Below are positions 8,245-17,279 of a DNA stretch of 64,000 bases, one piece after another. The position numbers and the translations under genes were made by a program. How positions within the stretch are numbered: the stretch's first letter is position 1; every line of letters starts with the position of its first letter. The DNA lies in NCBI GenBank assembly GCA_031271755.1, contig JAISVB010000069.1:1-64000 (forward strand), read 5' to 3'. The notes beneath the pieces are model-generated. The model did no database searches. It was given only the letters and a program-made list of their open reading frames with translations, and was not told the origin of the DNA. The stretch is from Culturomica sp. (GTDB lineage: Bacteria > Bacteroidota > Bacteroidia > Bacteroidales > Marinifilaceae).

Positions 8245-9675
8245 TTACCTTCTGGTTGGCCTGCTGCTTCCTCCGGAACCTCCCGACCGGGAACTGCTCC
8301 CGCTGCTTCCGGATCTGGAAGAGGTGCCGCTGCTTCTGCTACTGCTTCCGGATCTGGAAGGGGAATAGCTGCTTTCGGAATTGTTAGACCGGGAAGGGGG
8401 AGTATAGCTACGGCTTCCGGAGTTGTTGTAGGAGGGTCTTGTAGTGGTTCCGGGCCGGGTTGCCGTACCGGGCCGTGTGGTGGTTTGGGCCGGTCTGGTC
8501 ATGGTCCCCGCCGGCCGTGTGGTGGTTCCGCTTTCGGTCGTTGAACCCGGCATTGCATTGGGCGTTGGCCTTGTGGTTGTTCCGGGACGGGTTACCGTAC
8601 CGGGCCGTGTGGTGGTTTGAGCCGGTCTGGTCATGGTTCCCGCCGGCCGTGTGGTCGTGCCGGGACGGGTAACGGCGCTCGGGCGTGTCGTTGCCCCGGG
8701 TCTGGTGACGCTTCCCGGCCTTGTAACAGTTCCCGGTCTTGTAATGGTTCCGGGACGTGTATCCGGACGGGTCGGACGGTATGCCGTTCCCGGACGTAAA
8801 CCGGTTCCGGGGCGATTGTAAGAGTGGACCGGCCTTGCCGGCGGGCGGTGCCAGCCGTAATCCGGATAGTAATGGCCGGGACGCCAGTGGTCGTAATACC
8901 AATGATCGTGGCGCCAATGGTTGTAATACCAGTTGGAATAGTGCCCGTGGGAATAGTATGGCCATCCCCATCCCCCATACCAGGAGTCGTAATACCACGG
9001 ATCGTAATAGCCGGGGTAATTCCAGCCGACCCCGACACGCAAACCCGGCCATCCGAAATGAGCGTTAAAAGCCCACGAATCATACCGGTAATCGTTCCAG
9101 GCCACCGTCCATACGTACCGCGGATAAGTGCCCATGATAAATTGCGTGTAGAACTCCACATTGGAAGAGGAGGGGAACCACCAGAACCGCCCGTCTGCCG
9201 TGTACACATTCCAGTCGGAATCTAAAGAAAGGTTCAGGGCGATCTCCTGCCCGTTCGCAATATACCCGAATCCTTCCGGATATTGGGCGATGATGCGGGC
9301 AGCTTCCCGCAAATCCTGCACACTGCCTTTGAACCCTCCGATCCAGTAGCCGCTGTTTTCGTACACGACGGCGTTTATCTCGTCTGCGCTTTCCAGCTCC
9401 GAAAGCGCCCGGGTCGTCAGGTCATCCATGTTCACCCGTTCGACATTCCCCGTAGAGTGATTGATCACGTAATTCCCGGCATCGTACCCGGCGTTATTGG
9501 AATAAACCGGCAGCCCGGCAAGTTGCGAGGCGGTCGTTTCGGCCTCCCGGATAACGAGCGGTTCTCTTCCCGGAACATAGTATATGTCGTCTTCCACCGT
9601 GTGGCTCATCATTTGCCCCGGGGCGCAAGCGGCAAACCAAGGGGCCATTGCTAAAAAGAGATACCAAGTTTTCAT
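8245..9675 (-). CDS. Lipoprotein with a Tyr/Trp/His-rich middle and TRPGT repeats
   Basis: The 476-residue protein begins with a lipoprotein signal (MKTWYLFLAMAPWFAAC). Residues about 25-190 look globular. Residues about 195-275 are very rich in Tyr, Trp, His and Gly (DPWYYDSWYGGWGWPYY, HDHWYYDHWRPGHYY). From about 290 there are many tandem five-residue units (TRPGT and variants), and the tail is Ser/Gly/Arg-rich. Two blocks of about 32 residues, each starting GTTTRPAGTMTRPAQTTTRP, are nearly identical. The basic, low-complexity tail could bind cell-surface polymers or nucleic acid, but that is a guess; I recognise no enzyme domain. Confidence 0.75.
   Translation of the reverse strand: MKTWYLFLAMAPWFAACAPGQMMSHTVEDDIYYVPGREPLVIREAETTASQLAGLPVYSNNAGYDAGNYVINHSTGNVERVNMDDLTTRALSELESADEINAVVYENSGYWIGGFKGSVQDLREAARIIAQYPEGFGYIANGQEIALNLSLDSDWNVYTADGRFWWFPSSSNVEFYTQFIMGTYPRYVWTVAWNDYRYDSWAFNAHFGWPGLRVGVGWNYPGYYDPWYYDSWYGGWGWPYYSHGHYSNWYYNHWRHDHWYYDHWRPGHYYPDYGWHRPPARPVHSYNRPGTGLRPGTAYRPTRPDTRPGTITRPGTVTRPGSVTRPGATTRPSAVTRPGTTTRPAGTMTRPAQTTTRPGTVTRPGTTTRPTPNAMPGSTTESGTTTRPAGTMTRPAQTTTRPGTATRPGTTTRPSYNNSGSRSYTPPSRSNNSESSYSPSRSGSSSRSSGTSSRSGSSGSSSRSGGSGGSSRPTRR
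8440..8790 (-). repeat. Tandem repeats encoding TRPGT units
   Basis: About 15-nt units encoding T-R-P-[GAS]-[TSA] recur throughout. Two longer copies of roughly 95 nt, around 8440-8535 and 8580-8665, are almost identical and encode the GTTTRPAGTMTRPAQ block. Slippage or unequal crossing-over could change the number of units. Confidence 0.75.
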
Positions 9676-9770
9676 GACCTCTGTTTTTAAGTTTCAATTA
9701 TATTTATCAAAAACCGTACCAAACATTCAATATTTTCCTTGCTCTCCGCTAAGCATATAAAATTAAAACA

Positions 9771-9806
9771 TTTGAACCACATAGTCGCGGTTTTTGATTA
9801 AATTTG
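9771..9806 (+). promoter_or_regulatory. Promoter of proS-mutY
   Basis: TAAATTTG at 9799-9806 matches the -7 motif, with TTTG at 9771-9774 as a possible -33 box. It lies downstream of the ATG at 9794 and so rules that start out. Confidence 0.6.
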
Positions 9807-9832
9807 CCGCTGTTTTACCAAAAAATAAGAAG

Positions 9833-11308
9833 ATGGCCAAATTTTTAACATCCAGAAGCGAGGATTATTCACAGTGGTACAATGAGTTGGTACTGAAAGC
9901 AGGATTGGCGGAACCGTCGGCCGTGAGGGGATGTATGGTCATCAAACCGTACGGATACGCCATTTGGGAAAAGATGCAGCAGCAGTTGGACAGGATGTTC
10001 AAAGAGACCGGCCATGTAAATGCTTATTTTCCGTTGTTGATACCCAAATCCTTTTTTTCCAAGGAGGCCGACCACGTGGAAGGGTTCGCCAAGGAGTGTG
10101 CGGTGGTGACCCACTACCGGCTGATGAACGACCCGTCCGGGAAAGGGGTGGTTGTCGATCCGGAGGCCAAATTGGAGGAGGAGTATATCATCCGGCCGAC
10201 TTCCGAAACCATCATCTGGAATACCTACAAAAATTGGATACAATCGTACCGGGATCTGCCCCTCCTTTGCAATCAGTGGGCCAACGTGATGCGTTGGGAA
10301 ATGAGGACCCGGATGTTTTTGCGTACGGCGGAATTTCTCTGGCAGGAGGGACATACGGCGCATGCAACCCGGGAAGAGGCGTTGGAAGAAGCGGACAGAA
10401 TGGTAAAAATCTACGCCGAATTTGCGGAAAAATGGTTGGGCATACCGGTGATCATGGGGACAAAGAGCGCCAGCGAGCGTTTTGCCGGAGCATTGGAAAC
10501 CTACGCCATCGAGGCGTTGATGCAGGACGGAAAAGCTTTGCAGGCGGGGACTTCCCACTTCCTCGGACAAAATTTCGCCAAGGCATTCGATGTGATGTTC
10601 GCTACGCAGAACGGGGAGCGGGAGTACGTGTGGGCGACCTCGTGGGGGGTATCGACCCGTTTGATGGGAGCGTTGATCATGGCCCATTCGGACGACAACG
10701 GTCTGGTATTGCCTCCGAAGCTGGCGCCCATACAGGTGGTCATTGTGCCGATCTACAAAAGCGACGACGCGCTGGCCGGGATCACTGCAAAGGTGGACGA
10801 AATGGTGAAAAAGTTGCAGGCCAAAGGCATCAGTGTGAAATACGACGACCGGGATACCCAAAAGCCCGGCTGGAAATTTGCCGACTACGAACTGAAGGGA
10901 GTGCCGGTGCGGTTGGCGATCGGAGAGCGGGACCTGGCAAACGGCACCGTGGAAGTGGCGCGCCGGGATACGCTCACCAAGGAGACGTTTCCGTTGGAAG
11001 GGATCGAGGAGTATATCCCTGTTTTGCTGGAAAATATACAGGATACGATCTATAAAAGAGCGCTGGATTTCCGGAACAGTATGATCACCAGGGTGGACAC
11101 GTACGAAGAATTCAAACAGTCGCTGGAAACCAAAGGCGGCCTGTTCCTGTGCCATTGGGACGGTACGCCGGAAACAGAGGAACGGATCAAGGCCGAAACC
11201 AAAGCGACCATCCGGTGCATTCCTTTTGACAGCCCGGAAGAGGAGGGGAGATGCATGGTGACCGGAAAGCCTTCCAAACGGCGGGTGCTGATCGGGAAGG
11301 CGTATTGA
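9833..11308 (+). CDS. proS: Prolyl-tRNA synthetase, short (archaeal/eukaryal-type) form
   Basis: This 491-residue class II synthetase has motif 2 ([28 protein letters not shown], about residues 145-172), motif 3 near [20 protein letters not shown], an anticodon-binding domain from about 295, and a C-terminal zinc-binding-like domain. It lacks the INS editing insertion of the long E. coli-type ProRS, and GHTAHA is typical of the short form found in Bacteroidota. It charges tRNA-Pro with proline. I chose the ATG at 9833 ([12 protein letters not shown]) because the -7 box at 9799-9806 lies between it and the upstream ATG at 9794. mutY starts 1 bp after its stop. Confidence 0.93.
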   Translation: MAKFLTSRSEDYSQWYNELVLKAGLAEPSAVRGCMVIKPYGYAIWEKMQQQLDRMFKETGHVNAYFPLLIPKSFFSKEADHVEGFAKECAVVTHYRLMNDPSGKGVVVDPEAKLEEEYIIRPTSETIIWNTYKNWIQSYRDLPLLCNQWANVMRWEMRTRMFLRTAEFLWQEGHTAHATREEALEEADRMVKIYAEFAEKWLGIPVIMGTKSASERFAGALETYAIEALMQDGKALQAGTSHFLGQNFAKAFDVMFATQNGEREYVWATSWGVSTRLMGALIMAHSDDNGLVLPPKLAPIQVVIVPIYKSDDALAGITAKVDEMVKKLQAKGISVKYDDRDTQKPGWKFADYELKGVPVRLAIGERDLANGTVEVARRDTLTKETFPLEGIEEYIPVLLENIQDTIYKRALDFRNSMITRVDTYEEFKQSLETKGGLFLCHWDGTPETEERIKAETKATIRCIPFDSPEEEGRCMVTGKPSKRRVLIGKAY

Positions 11309-11309
11309 T

Positions 11310-12368
11310 ATGATCGACAGTTCCGGATTCAGTCGGACACTGCTGGCGTGGTACCGGGAGAACGGCCGGGAGCTTCCCTGGCGCGGTAGCCGGGATCCTT
11401 ACATCGTTTGGGTTTCCGAGATCATTTTACAACAGACCCGCGTATCGCAGGGGTGGGACTATTTTATCCGTTTTACGGAACGTTTCCCCGATGTGGCTGC
11501 GCTGGCCGGCGCTGCGGAGGACGAAGTGCTGCGTTACTGGCAGGGCTTGGGCTACTACAGCCGCGCCCGGAACATGCACCGGGCGGCCAAAGATATCGTT
11601 GAAAAATTCGGAGGCGTATTTCCGGCAAACTACCGGGATGTGTTGTCCCTGAAAGGGATCGGCGAATATACGGCGGCTGCGATCTGCTCTTTTTGCCTGG
11701 ATCTTCCCTGTGCGGTGGTGGATGGAAATGTATACCGGGTATTGTCGCGGGTTTTCGGAGTGGATACTCCCATCGATTCAACGGAAGGGAAGCGCTGTTT
11801 CCGGGAATTGGCCGGCGAATTGCTGGACCGGGAACACCCCGGAACCTACAACCAGGCCATCATGGATTTCGGGGCGTTGCAGTGTGTGCCGGGGGTGCCG
11901 GAGTGCGCATCCTGCCCGTTTCAGGAGCGGTGTGTCGCCCGGCTGGAGGGTACGGTCAGGCAGTTGCCTGTCAAACAGGGAAAAACAACGGTACTGACCC
12001 GCTATTTTCACTACCTGCACGTCCGCTGCAACGGGGAGATCCTCCTGCACCGGCGTGGAGCAAAAGACATCTGGCAAAACCTGTACGAATTCCCGCTGCT
12101 CGAAACCCCGGAAGAAACCGCACCGGAAACGCTCCTGGCCGGCGAGGCTTTCGACCGCCTGTTTGCCGGAGCATCCGGACTGACCATCCGCCGGATCTCT
12201 TCCCCGATGAAACACCAGCTCTCCCACCGCCTGCTGCGTGTCCGCTTCTACGAAATCGAGGCGGATACCCTTCCGGCCGGGCTCAACGGCTTTATCCGGA
12301 TCCCGGAAGCCCAAACCGAACGCTACGCCCTTCCCCGCATCATCACCCTCTATTTGGAAAAACGCTGA
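11310..12368 (+). CDS. mutY: Adenine DNA glycosylase MutY
   Basis: The 352-residue protein has the helix-hairpin-helix LKGIGEYTAAAI at about 110, the catalytic Asp region VDGNVYRVLSR at about 135, and four cluster cysteines in CVPGVPECASCPFQERC at about 190-206. A C-terminal NUDIX-like domain follows and would recognise 8-oxoguanine. MutY removes adenine mispaired with 8-oxoG. An early catalytic Glu is in SEIILQQTRV at about 36. It follows proS with one base between stop and start, so it is probably cotranscribed. Confidence 0.94.
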   Translation: MIDSSGFSRTLLAWYRENGRELPWRGSRDPYIVWVSEIILQQTRVSQGWDYFIRFTERFPDVAALAGAAEDEVLRYWQGLGYYSRARNMHRAAKDIVEKFGGVFPANYRDVLSLKGIGEYTAAAICSFCLDLPCAVVDGNVYRVLSRVFGVDTPIDSTEGKRCFRELAGELLDREHPGTYNQAIMDFGALQCVPGVPECASCPFQERCVARLEGTVRQLPVKQGKTTVLTRYFHYLHVRCNGEILLHRRGAKDIWQNLYEFPLLETPEETAPETLLAGEAFDRLFAGASGLTIRRISSPMKHQLSHRLLRVRFYEIEADTLPAGLNGFIRIPEAQTERYALPRIITLYLEKR

Positions 12369-12501
12369 TTTTGACGCGGGCCTCCCTTGGACCTCGGTCG
12401 TACCATCGTCGTACCATGTTCGAGTTTTGCAATTTCGCCAACATCTGAAGAATCGGTTGTATTTTCAGAAGGGTGAAGGGTGTTTTTTAGTGCTCTTTCA
12501 T

Positions 12502-12509
12502 TATATTTG
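12502..12509 (+). promoter_or_regulatory. -7 box for the DUF4369-like lipoprotein gene
   Basis: TATATTTG matches TAnnTTTG and lies 18 nt before the ATG at 12528. Confidence 0.55.
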
Positions 12510-12527
12510 TAGAAAACAAAATTCCGT

Positions 12528-13193
12528 ATGAGGAAAATCGTATTGTTTTGTTTCGTGATCGCATCCCTGGCGGCTTGCCGGAAGCAGATAACAGTGCAGG
12601 GAGAGACCGGAACGGCCGGTTCGGTGGCATTGCTGGCCGAACTTCCCGGACATCCGGAAAAAGTGCGCTTGGACAGTTGCCGGGCAGAAAACGGCAGTTG
12701 GAAGCTCCGGGTGTCCGGATTGGCTTTGCCGGCCAGGGTATGGATCAAAACAGAAAAGGATAGCTTCTCTTTTATTGCCGGTGCCTCCGAGGAGATAAAA
12801 ATAACGGGACGTTTTCCGGACAGTCTGACGGTCGAAGGCTCCCGGTTGGAGCGGGAATACGAACTGGTCGGGCAGGTTCTTTCCGAACGTTACGCAGCGC
12901 CCATGAAGGCCATCCGGGAAGAGATGGAGTTGCTTCGGAGCAAATCCGTACCGGCAAAGAGCGACGGGAAATCCCTAAAGGCATTGGAACGGAAGCTGGA
13001 ACATTACCGGGAATACAAAGCCCGCTGGTTGGAAAAATTGGTGCAGGCAAATCCCACGAACGAATTGAGCCTGTTTATCCTCAAAGAGCAGGTGGAAGAT
13101 CCCCGGATCCGGCAAGAACTTTTTAAAAACATCCGCATCAAAAACAAGAAAAGCAATATCTTCCGATTACTTGTTTTGTCCCTGCCGAAATAA
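12528..13193 (+). CDS. DUF4369-like lipoprotein without a thioredoxin domain
   Basis: The 221-residue protein has a lipoprotein signal (MRKIVLFCFVIASLAAC, lipobox LAAC). The beta-rich segment of about residues 22-110 (VALLAELPGHPEKVRLDSCRA; SFSFIAGASEEIKITGRFPD; LTVEGSRLEREYE) matches the pattern of DUF4369. A charged helical segment follows (about 115-190). Many Bacteroidota proteins of this type continue into a thioredoxin/TlpA-like domain, but this one ends at SLPK with no CxxC. It could be a natural short form or a shortened gene. Function is unknown. It is transcribed alone and faces the GH95 gene. Confidence 0.6.
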   Translation: MRKIVLFCFVIASLAACRKQITVQGETGTAGSVALLAELPGHPEKVRLDSCRAENGSWKLRVSGLALPARVWIKTEKDSFSFIAGASEEIKITGRFPDSLTVEGSRLEREYELVGQVLSERYAAPMKAIREEMELLRSKSVPAKSDGKSLKALERKLEHYREYKARWLEKLVQANPTNELSLFILKEQVEDPRIRQELFKNIRIKNKKSNIFRLLVLSLPK

Positions 13194-13211
13194 ATAAGCC
13201 GGCCGTTCACC

Positions 13212-15755
13212 TCATAAAACCACCAGTTCAAACCATTCGTTTTTGCCGGTCGGGAACAATGCTTCGTAGTATGTTTTCCCGTTCGAACCGACCGGTGCCG
13301 ATCGTGCAATCTCGGTTTTTCCTTTATAGATCGCGACGGGGACAGACGTGCGGATGCGGCACGGATTTCCGGCCAAAGAGCGGAGGGTGGCTTCCCGGAG
13401 TTCGCCGTTCGCCCAGGTGCAGGAGAGTTCAAAATTTCCCCGCGCTTTCAATCCGCTGACACTCCCTTCCGGCCACACGTCCGGCAACGCAGGCAACAAC
13501 TGGATATATCCGGCGTGGCTTTGCAGCAACATCTCCGTCACGCCTGCCGTATAGCCGAAATTCCCGTCGATCTGGAAAGGCGGATGCGCATCGAGCATAC
13601 TTTTGTACAGGCCGCCTCCGGCAGACCGCCCTCTCTTTTCCCCGAAACCGATCGGATTAAACAGATTGGCAATGATTCGGTAAGCGTGATTTCCGTCCAG
13701 TAAACGCGCCCAGCAGTTGATCTTCCAGCCCATGGACCAGCCTGTTGCCTCATCCCCGCGCAGCATCAGGGAAGTTTCTGCAGCCTTGAACAATTCGGGC
13801 GTTTCCGCCGTGATCTGGTCGCCGGGGTAAAGTCCGTACAGGTGCGAAATGTGCCGGTGTTTCGGGTCTGCTTCCCGGAAATCGAGCATCCACTCCTGCA
13901 ACTGCCCCCGCGATCCGATGCGGTAGGGCAGGAGGCGTGACTCTTTCTCCCGGAGTTCGGCGCAGAATCCGGCATCCACTCCCAGCAATCCCGCTGCCCG
14001 GATCGTATACGAAAATGTTTCGCGGACAATCGCCATATCCATGGTCGGCCCCATGCTCAACGCGGCATGTTCGCCATTCTCCGGAATAAAGACATTTTCG
14101 GGGGAAACCCCGGCCGGCGTCACCAAATACCCTTCTCCGTTATCGACCAGCCAATCTGCAAAAAATTCGGCGGCGCCTTTCAGGATGGGATAAGCTTCGT
14201 CCCACAGGAACCCTTCATCGCCGGTGAACAGGTAATGTTCCCACAAATGACGGCCATACCACCCCTGCGCCACCGGCCAGAAAGCAGCGGCCGGAACGTT
14301 ATCCACCGGTACCGCTTCGCGCCAGATCGACGTATTGTGGTGAGCCACCCAGCCCCGGCGGTTATACATGTTCCGCGCCGTTTCGCCTCCCGTAACGGAC
14401 AACTCTTTGATCAGGCGGAAGAGCGGTTCGTGGCACTCCGGGAGCGCGGTGATCTCCGCCGGCCAGTAATTCATCTCCGAATTGATGTTTTGCGTATATC
14501 CGCAGTTCCAGGGCGGGATCACCTCTTTGTTCCACATGCCTTGCAAATTGAGCGGTTGTCCGCCCGCCCGCGATCCGCTGATCATCAGGTACCGGCCGAA
14601 TTGGTACAACAGGGCGGCCAGTTCCGGATCGGGATTTTCGGCGAAACGTACGATCCGTTCGTCGGTGGGAAGCGCTTTTTGCGCTTTTGCGGAAGGAAGC
14701 CGGAGGGTCACGCGGTCGAACAGGGATTTGTAATCCTCCGAGTGGCGTTGTTTCAACTGCCTGTAATTGTATTTCAAAGCGTTTTCCAACACTTTTCCGG
14801 CTTTTTCCGACGGATCGACGCCTTCCGATACGGGGCTTTTGTCAAATCCGTTGAAACCGGTTGCCAGCGACACCACCAAATAGACTTCGTCCGTGTGAAA
14901 GATGCGCAACCCTTCTTCCGTCAGCACCGTTTCGCCTTTTCCCGGGAAGACCGGCGTCAGTTGCGCTTCGAACGGCATTCCTTTGTTATCGATCTCTGCG
15001 CCGTACAGGACGCGCTTATTTCCTTTGCGATTCCCCTCCCGGTCGTACAATTCCGGATGCTTGTACCGGTCGCCCCACGCCTCTATCTGTTCAAAGCTGC
15101 GGCGTTCCACATAGCCGGGGGCTTTTCCCCGGTAGACCAGCCGGCCGTTTTCACTCTTTTGCGAAGCGGTCGGGTGGGGGCCGTCGAAACGGACGTTTAC
15201 GTCGATGCTGTTCCTGCTGCTGCCGGTTAACCGGATCACGATCACCCGGTCCGGGTGGGAGGCAAAGATTTCACGGGTATAGACGATGCCGTTTTGCGTA
15301 AAAGATGTTCGGGCGATCGCTTCCGAGATATTCAGCTCCCGTTTGTATCCGGTCACAGCTCCCTTCTGATTGCTTTCGATGTACAGATCGCCAAAAGGCT
15401 GGTAGTATTGGGGCAGGCGTCCCAGCCATTGTTTGGAAACCACATCGTTCGCTTTTCCGTACTCCCCCTTTTTCAACAGGGATACCACCTGTTCCAGCGC
15501 CTCCGGGGTCACTTTCATATCCTTGAACACAACGGACGGATCGCCGCTGTACAGCGTGTTTTCATTCAACTGCAACAACTCCTTTTCCGTGCCGCCGAAC
15601 ACCATGGCTCCGGCGTGTCCGTTCCCGATAGGGAGGGCTTCGTTCCAATTGGCGGCCGGCCCGGTATACCAAAGCGTTAACGGATTGTCTTTCGCTTGCG
15701 GATACCCCGATAACGCGACGAACATGGAAACAAATAATAACAGTTTAAACCTCAT
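13212..15755 (-). CDS. Glycoside hydrolase family 95 (alpha-L-fucosidase/galactosidase)
   Basis: The 847-residue secreted enzyme has a signal peptide (MRFKLLLFVSMFVALSGYPQ), then WYTGPAANWNEALPIGNGHAGAM, the hallmark of the GH95 N-terminal domain. The catalytic (alpha/alpha)6 barrel carries LQGMWNKEVIPPWNCGYTQN with NINSEMNYWPAE (about residue 400), and the C-terminal part has HRHISHLYGLYPG. GH95 enzymes invert alpha-1,2-L-fucosidic or related galactosidic linkages on glycans and plant polymers. I placed the start at 15755, where the signal peptide begins, rather than at 15791. It is the last gene of a hisS-hutH-GH95 run, with a 22-bp gap after hutH. No SusC/SusD pair adjoins it. Confidence 0.9.
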   Translation of the reverse strand: MRFKLLLFVSMFVALSGYPQAKDNPLTLWYTGPAANWNEALPIGNGHAGAMVFGGTEKELLQLNENTLYSGDPSVVFKDMKVTPEALEQVVSLLKKGEYGKANDVVSKQWLGRLPQYYQPFGDLYIESNQKGAVTGYKRELNISEAIARTSFTQNGIVYTREIFASHPDRVIVIRLTGSSRNSIDVNVRFDGPHPTASQKSENGRLVYRGKAPGYVERRSFEQIEAWGDRYKHPELYDREGNRKGNKRVLYGAEIDNKGMPFEAQLTPVFPGKGETVLTEEGLRIFHTDEVYLVVSLATGFNGFDKSPVSEGVDPSEKAGKVLENALKYNYRQLKQRHSEDYKSLFDRVTLRLPSAKAQKALPTDERIVRFAENPDPELAALLYQFGRYLMISGSRAGGQPLNLQGMWNKEVIPPWNCGYTQNINSEMNYWPAEITALPECHEPLFRLIKELSVTGGETARNMYNRRGWVAHHNTSIWREAVPVDNVPAAAFWPVAQGWYGRHLWEHYLFTGDEGFLWDEAYPILKGAAEFFADWLVDNGEGYLVTPAGVSPENVFIPENGEHAALSMGPTMDMAIVRETFSYTIRAAGLLGVDAGFCAELREKESRLLPYRIGSRGQLQEWMLDFREADPKHRHISHLYGLYPGDQITAETPELFKAAETSLMLRGDEATGWSMGWKINCWARLLDGNHAYRIIANLFNPIGFGEKRGRSAGGGLYKSMLDAHPPFQIDGNFGYTAGVTEMLLQSHAGYIQLLPALPDVWPEGSVSGLKARGNFELSCTWANGELREATLRSLAGNPCRIRTSVPVAIYKGKTEIARSAPVGSNGKTYYEALFPTGKNEWFELVVL

Positions 15756-15777
15756 GGCGTCGAAATTTATACGGCCT

Positions 15778-17268
15778 CTACACAAAATCACCGGCTCTCA
15801 GGAACTCCGTCGCCGCATCCATGTCTGCATACATCACCCGGTCGGCCCCGTTAAAAGGAACGACACTCCGGAACTCCTGTAGGAAATTCTCCAAATAGGG
15901 AGAGGTTTTGAGCGGCCGCAGCATGTCAATGGCCTGGGCGGCGTTCAGCAATTCAATGGCTAAGATCCGTTCCACATTTTCCGCTACTTTGACGCTTTTG
16001 GTCGCTGCATTTCCGCCCATGCTGACGTGATCCTCCTGCTCGTTGGAGGAGGGAATGGAATCGACGGAACAGGGGGTGCACAGTTGTTTATTCTGGCTGA
16101 CGATGGCTGCCGCCGCATACTGGGGGATCATAAATCCGGAGTTCAATCCGGGGTTGGAAATCAGAAACTCAGGCAGGTGCGCCCGGTCGCCGGAGATCAG
16201 CCTGTACGTCCGCCTTTCCGAAATACTCCCCAGTTCGGCCACGGCGATGGAGAGGAAGTCCAGCGCCAGCGCCAGCGGTTCGCCGTGAAAATTCCCGCCG
16301 GAGATGATCAGGTCATCTTCCGGGAAGATGGTGGGATTGTCCGTAACGGAGTTGATCTCCCGTTCCACAACCGATGCTACATACACGACCGTGTCTTTGC
16401 AGGCGCCGTGCACCTGCGGTATGCAACGGAACGAATAGGGATCCTGCACCCGTGTCTTTTCCCGTTGCTGGAACTCCGATCCTTCCAGCAGGGTACGGAT
16501 GTTCCGGGCTGTTTCGATCTGTCCCGGATGGGGGCGCGCCGCGTGGATCTGCGGCAAAAAGGGATCGATGCGGCCGTCGTACGCTTCTAAGGAGATCGCC
16601 CCGATGATGTCGGCGTATTTGACGATCTTGAATGCTTTCAACAAGGTGTAAACAGCGTGTGCGCTCATGAACTGCGTCCCGTTCAGCAGCGCCAGCCCCT
16701 CTTTGGCGCCCAAAGCGACCGGTTCCCAGTGAAACAGTGCGTTGACCTCCTTAGCCGGCCGGATCTCTCCCCGGTAGTACACCTCCCCTTCGCCGATGAG
16801 CGGGAGGAACAGGTTGGCCAAAGGAGCCAGATCGCCCGAAGCGCCCAGCGAACCCAACTCCCGCACCACGGGAAGTACATCGTTGTTAAAAAGGTCGATG
16901 ATGCGCTCCACCGTGGCCGGTTGGACGCCGGATTTTCCCAAAGAGAGCGCGTGCGCTTTCAACAGCAGCATCAGCCGGATCACGGTTTTGTCCACCGGCG
17001 CTCCGATGCTGCACGCATGCGACATGACCAAATTGGCCTGCAACCGGCTCAGATCCTCCGGAGAGATGCTGATCTTGCACAGGGAACCGAACCCGGTGGT
17101 GATGCCGTACAGCGGCTTTTTCGATTCGGCGATCTTGCGGTCTAAGTACTCTTTAGAGCGGCTTATGAGGTGCCGGCTCTCTTCGGACAGGGCTAACCGG
17201 AAACCTTTTTGCAAGATGTTGTCGATGGTTTCAAACGTTAAGGCGGCCGGTGAAATGAAGTGTATCAT
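15778..17268 (-). CDS. hutH: Histidine ammonia-lyase
   Basis: This 496-residue protein has GSLGASGDLAPLANL at about residue 142, where Ala-Ser-Gly forms the MIO electrophile. It also has YGITTGFGSL near 54 and QEDHVSMGGNAA near 410. It deaminates histidine to urocanate. The length and QEDHVS motif favour HutH over phenylalanine or tyrosine ammonia-lyases, although an aromatic ammonia-lyase (P/H/TAL) cannot be excluded by eye. It begins 11 bp after hisS. No hutU, hutI or ftcD is in the window. Confidence 0.85.
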   Translation of the reverse strand: MIHFISPAALTFETIDNILQKGFRLALSEESRHLISRSKEYLDRKIAESKKPLYGITTGFGSLCKISISPEDLSRLQANLVMSHACSIGAPVDKTVIRLMLLLKAHALSLGKSGVQPATVERIIDLFNNDVLPVVRELGSLGASGDLAPLANLFLPLIGEGEVYYRGEIRPAKEVNALFHWEPVALGAKEGLALLNGTQFMSAHAVYTLLKAFKIVKYADIIGAISLEAYDGRIDPFLPQIHAARPHPGQIETARNIRTLLEGSEFQQREKTRVQDPYSFRCIPQVHGACKDTVVYVASVVEREINSVTDNPTIFPEDDLIISGGNFHGEPLALALDFLSIAVAELGSISERRTYRLISGDRAHLPEFLISNPGLNSGFMIPQYAAAAIVSQNKQLCTPCSVDSIPSSNEQEDHVSMGGNAATKSVKVAENVERILAIELLNAAQAIDMLRPLKTSPYLENFLQEFRSVVPFNGADRVMYADMDAATEFLRAGDFV

Positions 17269-17279
17269 GGTGCAAAAAC

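Noticed and set aside
12380..12500. Two adjacent copies of GTCGTACCAT and possible gene remnant after mutY
   Set aside because: The translated frames resemble nothing I can name, and the repeat is only 10 bp.
14067..15230. 387-codon plus-strand open frame over the GH95 gene
   Set aside because: It is antisense to the GH95 catalytic region; no signal, motif or promoter.
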